Source of the DNA: Clostridiales bacterium
GTDB taxonomy: Bacteria; Bacillota; Clostridia; Christensenellales; Borkfalkiaceae
DNA: 8,278 nt
Assembly: GCA_021635425.1 (NCBI GenBank)
Contig: JAJWOJ010000071.1
Coordinates: forward strand, 1 to 8,278
Direction: 5' to 3'
Both the position numbers and the translations under genes were made by a program. Of the stretch, positions 7,988 to 8,278 are shown in pieces. Each line of letters starts with the position of its first letter. Positions within the stretch are counted from its first letter, which is position 1. The notes under the pieces were generated by a model. That model searched no databases. It was not told the origin of the DNA and saw nothing but the letters and a program-made list of their open reading frames with translations.

Positions 7988-7998
7988 ATCGCCTGTAA

Positions 7999-8076
7999 CC
8001 GATTTTCGCTTGTTTTTTGCGGTGAAAAAAATTTTTTCGGAAAATTTTTCGTCGCTCTTGACAGCTTTAAAATCGG
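7999..8076. repeat. 8-bp inverted repeat nested in the leader
   Basis: CCGATTTT at 7999-8006 and AAAATCGG at 8069-8076 are exact inverses. In the rpoB transcript they extend to 10 pairs with one G-U wobble. The pair lies wholly inside the 13-bp outer repeat and encloses the A/T-tract hairpin at 8024-8050, so the elements can coexist as one nested fold. Confidence 0.45.
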
Positions 8077-8118
8077 CTCAGCAAAGACCGGTCGGAATCT
8101 CCGCCACTGAAATTTCCC

Positions 8119-8147
8119 GTTTTTTGCAGATAAAATCTGAAAAAAAC
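8119..8147 (-). other. Second leader hairpin
   Basis: Perfect stem CAGAT-TTT-ATCTG, prolonged after one mismatch by six T-A pairs and a closing G-C pair. The whole element spans 29 nt and is nearly symmetrical on both strands. It is A/U-rich and is followed by ACGGG rather than a U-run, so it is not a convincing terminator in the rpoB direction. Confidence 0.5.
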
Positions 8148-8175
8148 AATCCTTGTTCCAGCTTTTGCTTTATCC

Positions 8176-8216
8176 GCGTCTTCAGGCTTTTTACTAAAAA
8201 AGGCGTAAAAAGACGC
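8176..8216 (-). other. Stem-loop near the 5' end of the rpoB transcript
   Basis: GCGTCTT and AAGACGC form a 7-bp outer stem. Inside it CTTTTT and AAAAAG form a 6-bp stem with a TAGT loop, separated by an asymmetric internal loop (7 and 4 nt). It begins about 20 nt after the main predicted start and only a few nt after the second one. It uses the same 5' sequence as the inward extension of the 13-bp repeat, so the two pairings compete. Confidence 0.55.
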
Positions 8217-8226
8217 TATTATGGAA

Positions 8227-8235
8227 ATTATAGCA
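8227..8235 (-). promoter_or_regulatory. Second, overlapping extended -10 element
   Basis: TGCTATAAT on the minus strand, an extended -10 (TGn plus consensus TATAAT) 16 nt downstream of the main -10. The appropriately spaced -35 position reads TTCGGA (8255-8250), a weak 3 of 6 match, so activity would depend on the TGn motif. A start here would fall near 8220-8219, at the end of the 13-nt repeat arm at 8218-8230. Confidence 0.5.
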
Positions 8236-8242
8236 TTGAATT

Positions 8243-8271
8243 ATTATAATCCGAAAGCGATTTTTTGTCAA
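8243..8271 (-). promoter_or_regulatory. Consensus sigma-A promoter for rpoBC
   Basis: On the minus strand TTGACA (8271-8266) is followed after exactly 17 nt by TATAAT (8248-8243), a perfect match to the housekeeping consensus. Transcription would start about 6-7 nt later at an A (8237 or 8236), giving a 5' leader of about 300 nt before the rpoB ATG. Only 7 nt upstream of the -35 are visible, AAAATCC, so an UP element cannot be judged. The site implies that rpoBC can be transcribed independently of an upstream ribosomal-protein operon. Confidence 0.88.
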
Positions 8272-8278
8272 GGATTTT

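Larger units (their letters stand above)
7965..8230. repeat. 13-bp perfect inverted repeat bracketing the leader (MITE-like)
   Basis: TAATTTCCATAAT at 7965-7977 is the exact inverse of ATTATGGAAATTA at 8218-8230. The similarity continues inward imperfectly: 9 of the next 16 positions match and both arms end in CGCC, giving about 22 of 29 overall. The outermost bases of each arm are TA, so the arms can equally be read as 11-bp termini of a 262-bp element flanked by TA, as in Tc1/mariner/IS630-type MITEs. In RNA the arms would instead pair the extreme 5' end of the transcript with a site just upstream of the Shine-Dalgarno. Which reading is correct cannot be settled from one copy. Confidence 0.6.
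7938..8236 (-). other. Long non-coding 5' leader of rpoB
   Basis: About 300 nt between the predicted start site and the rpoB ATG. I see no supported coding sequence in it. The content is several nested inverted repeats (13-bp outer arms, an 8-bp inner pair, three local hairpins) and long A and T tracts, including an A/T block at 8024-8050 that can fold as GAAAAA-TTTT-CCG-AAAA with a bulge before the closing TTTTTC. No hairpin followed by a U-run, which would mark an intrinsic terminator, is evident. I do not recognise it as a known riboswitch or ribosomal-protein leader. Confidence 0.7.

Noticed and set aside
8058..8063. Isolated TTGACA on the plus strand in the leader
   Set aside because: The sequence 17 nt downstream is GCAAAG, not a -10. 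A lone -35 match is expected by chance.
8010..8249. 79-codon plus-strand open frame across the rpoB leader, downstream of the possible antisense promoter
   Set aside because: It begins at TTG (or GTG at 8022) without a Shine-Dalgarno sequence, has low-complexity Lys/Phe-rich content from A and T tracts, and ends inside the rpoB -10 region. It is most likely chance.

Overview
The window is almost entirely one transcription unit on the minus strand. It holds complete rpoB (3945-7937) and rpoC (17-3919), which encode the beta and beta' subunits of bacterial RNA polymerase, preceded by a non-coding leader of roughly 300 nt with its own promoter (7938-8271). The protein sequences look most like Firmicutes/Clostridia: the RpoC N-terminus, the VHYTHYGRMCPIETPEG stretch of RpoB, and the absence of the large proteobacterial beta' insertion. 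Long lineage-specific insertions and acid-rich tails point to an uncultivated clostridial lineage, perhaps a Christensenellales-like gut group. The placement below class level is a guess.

Layout in the direction of transcription, from high to low coordinate. A perfect consensus sigma-A promoter (TTGACA, 17 nt, TATAAT) lies at 8243-8271, with an overlapping extended -10 at 8227-8235. The leader at 7938-8236 is rich in inverted repeats and encodes nothing I can support. rpoB starts at the ATG at 7937 with a good Shine-Dalgarno site. A 25-nt gap follows, then rpoC, whose stop lies 17 nt from the window edge. No terminator is visible after rpoC, so the operon may continue. The gene upstream of rpoB (often rplL) is outside the window.

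The two products form the catalytic core of RNA polymerase. RpoC carries the Mg-binding NADFDGD loop, both zinc sites, the bridge helix and the trigger loop. RpoB carries the rifampicin pocket, the flap, and the active-site lysines.

The most interesting points are these. (1) A 13-bp perfect inverted repeat, extending imperfectly to about 29 bp, brackets the leader. It is flanked by TA and looks like either a MITE-type insertion or a leader-closing RNA stem. (2) The leader contains a plausible promoter on the opposite strand. (3) Both subunits end in Asp-rich tails. (4) Each subunit carries an insertion of about 80 residues relative to Bacillus. (5) Several substitutions fall at highly conserved catalytic or drug-contact positions, notably RHGNKG changed to RYGNKG in beta, and Arg to Lys in the rifampicin pocket. 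No wholly new gene system is visible in the window.
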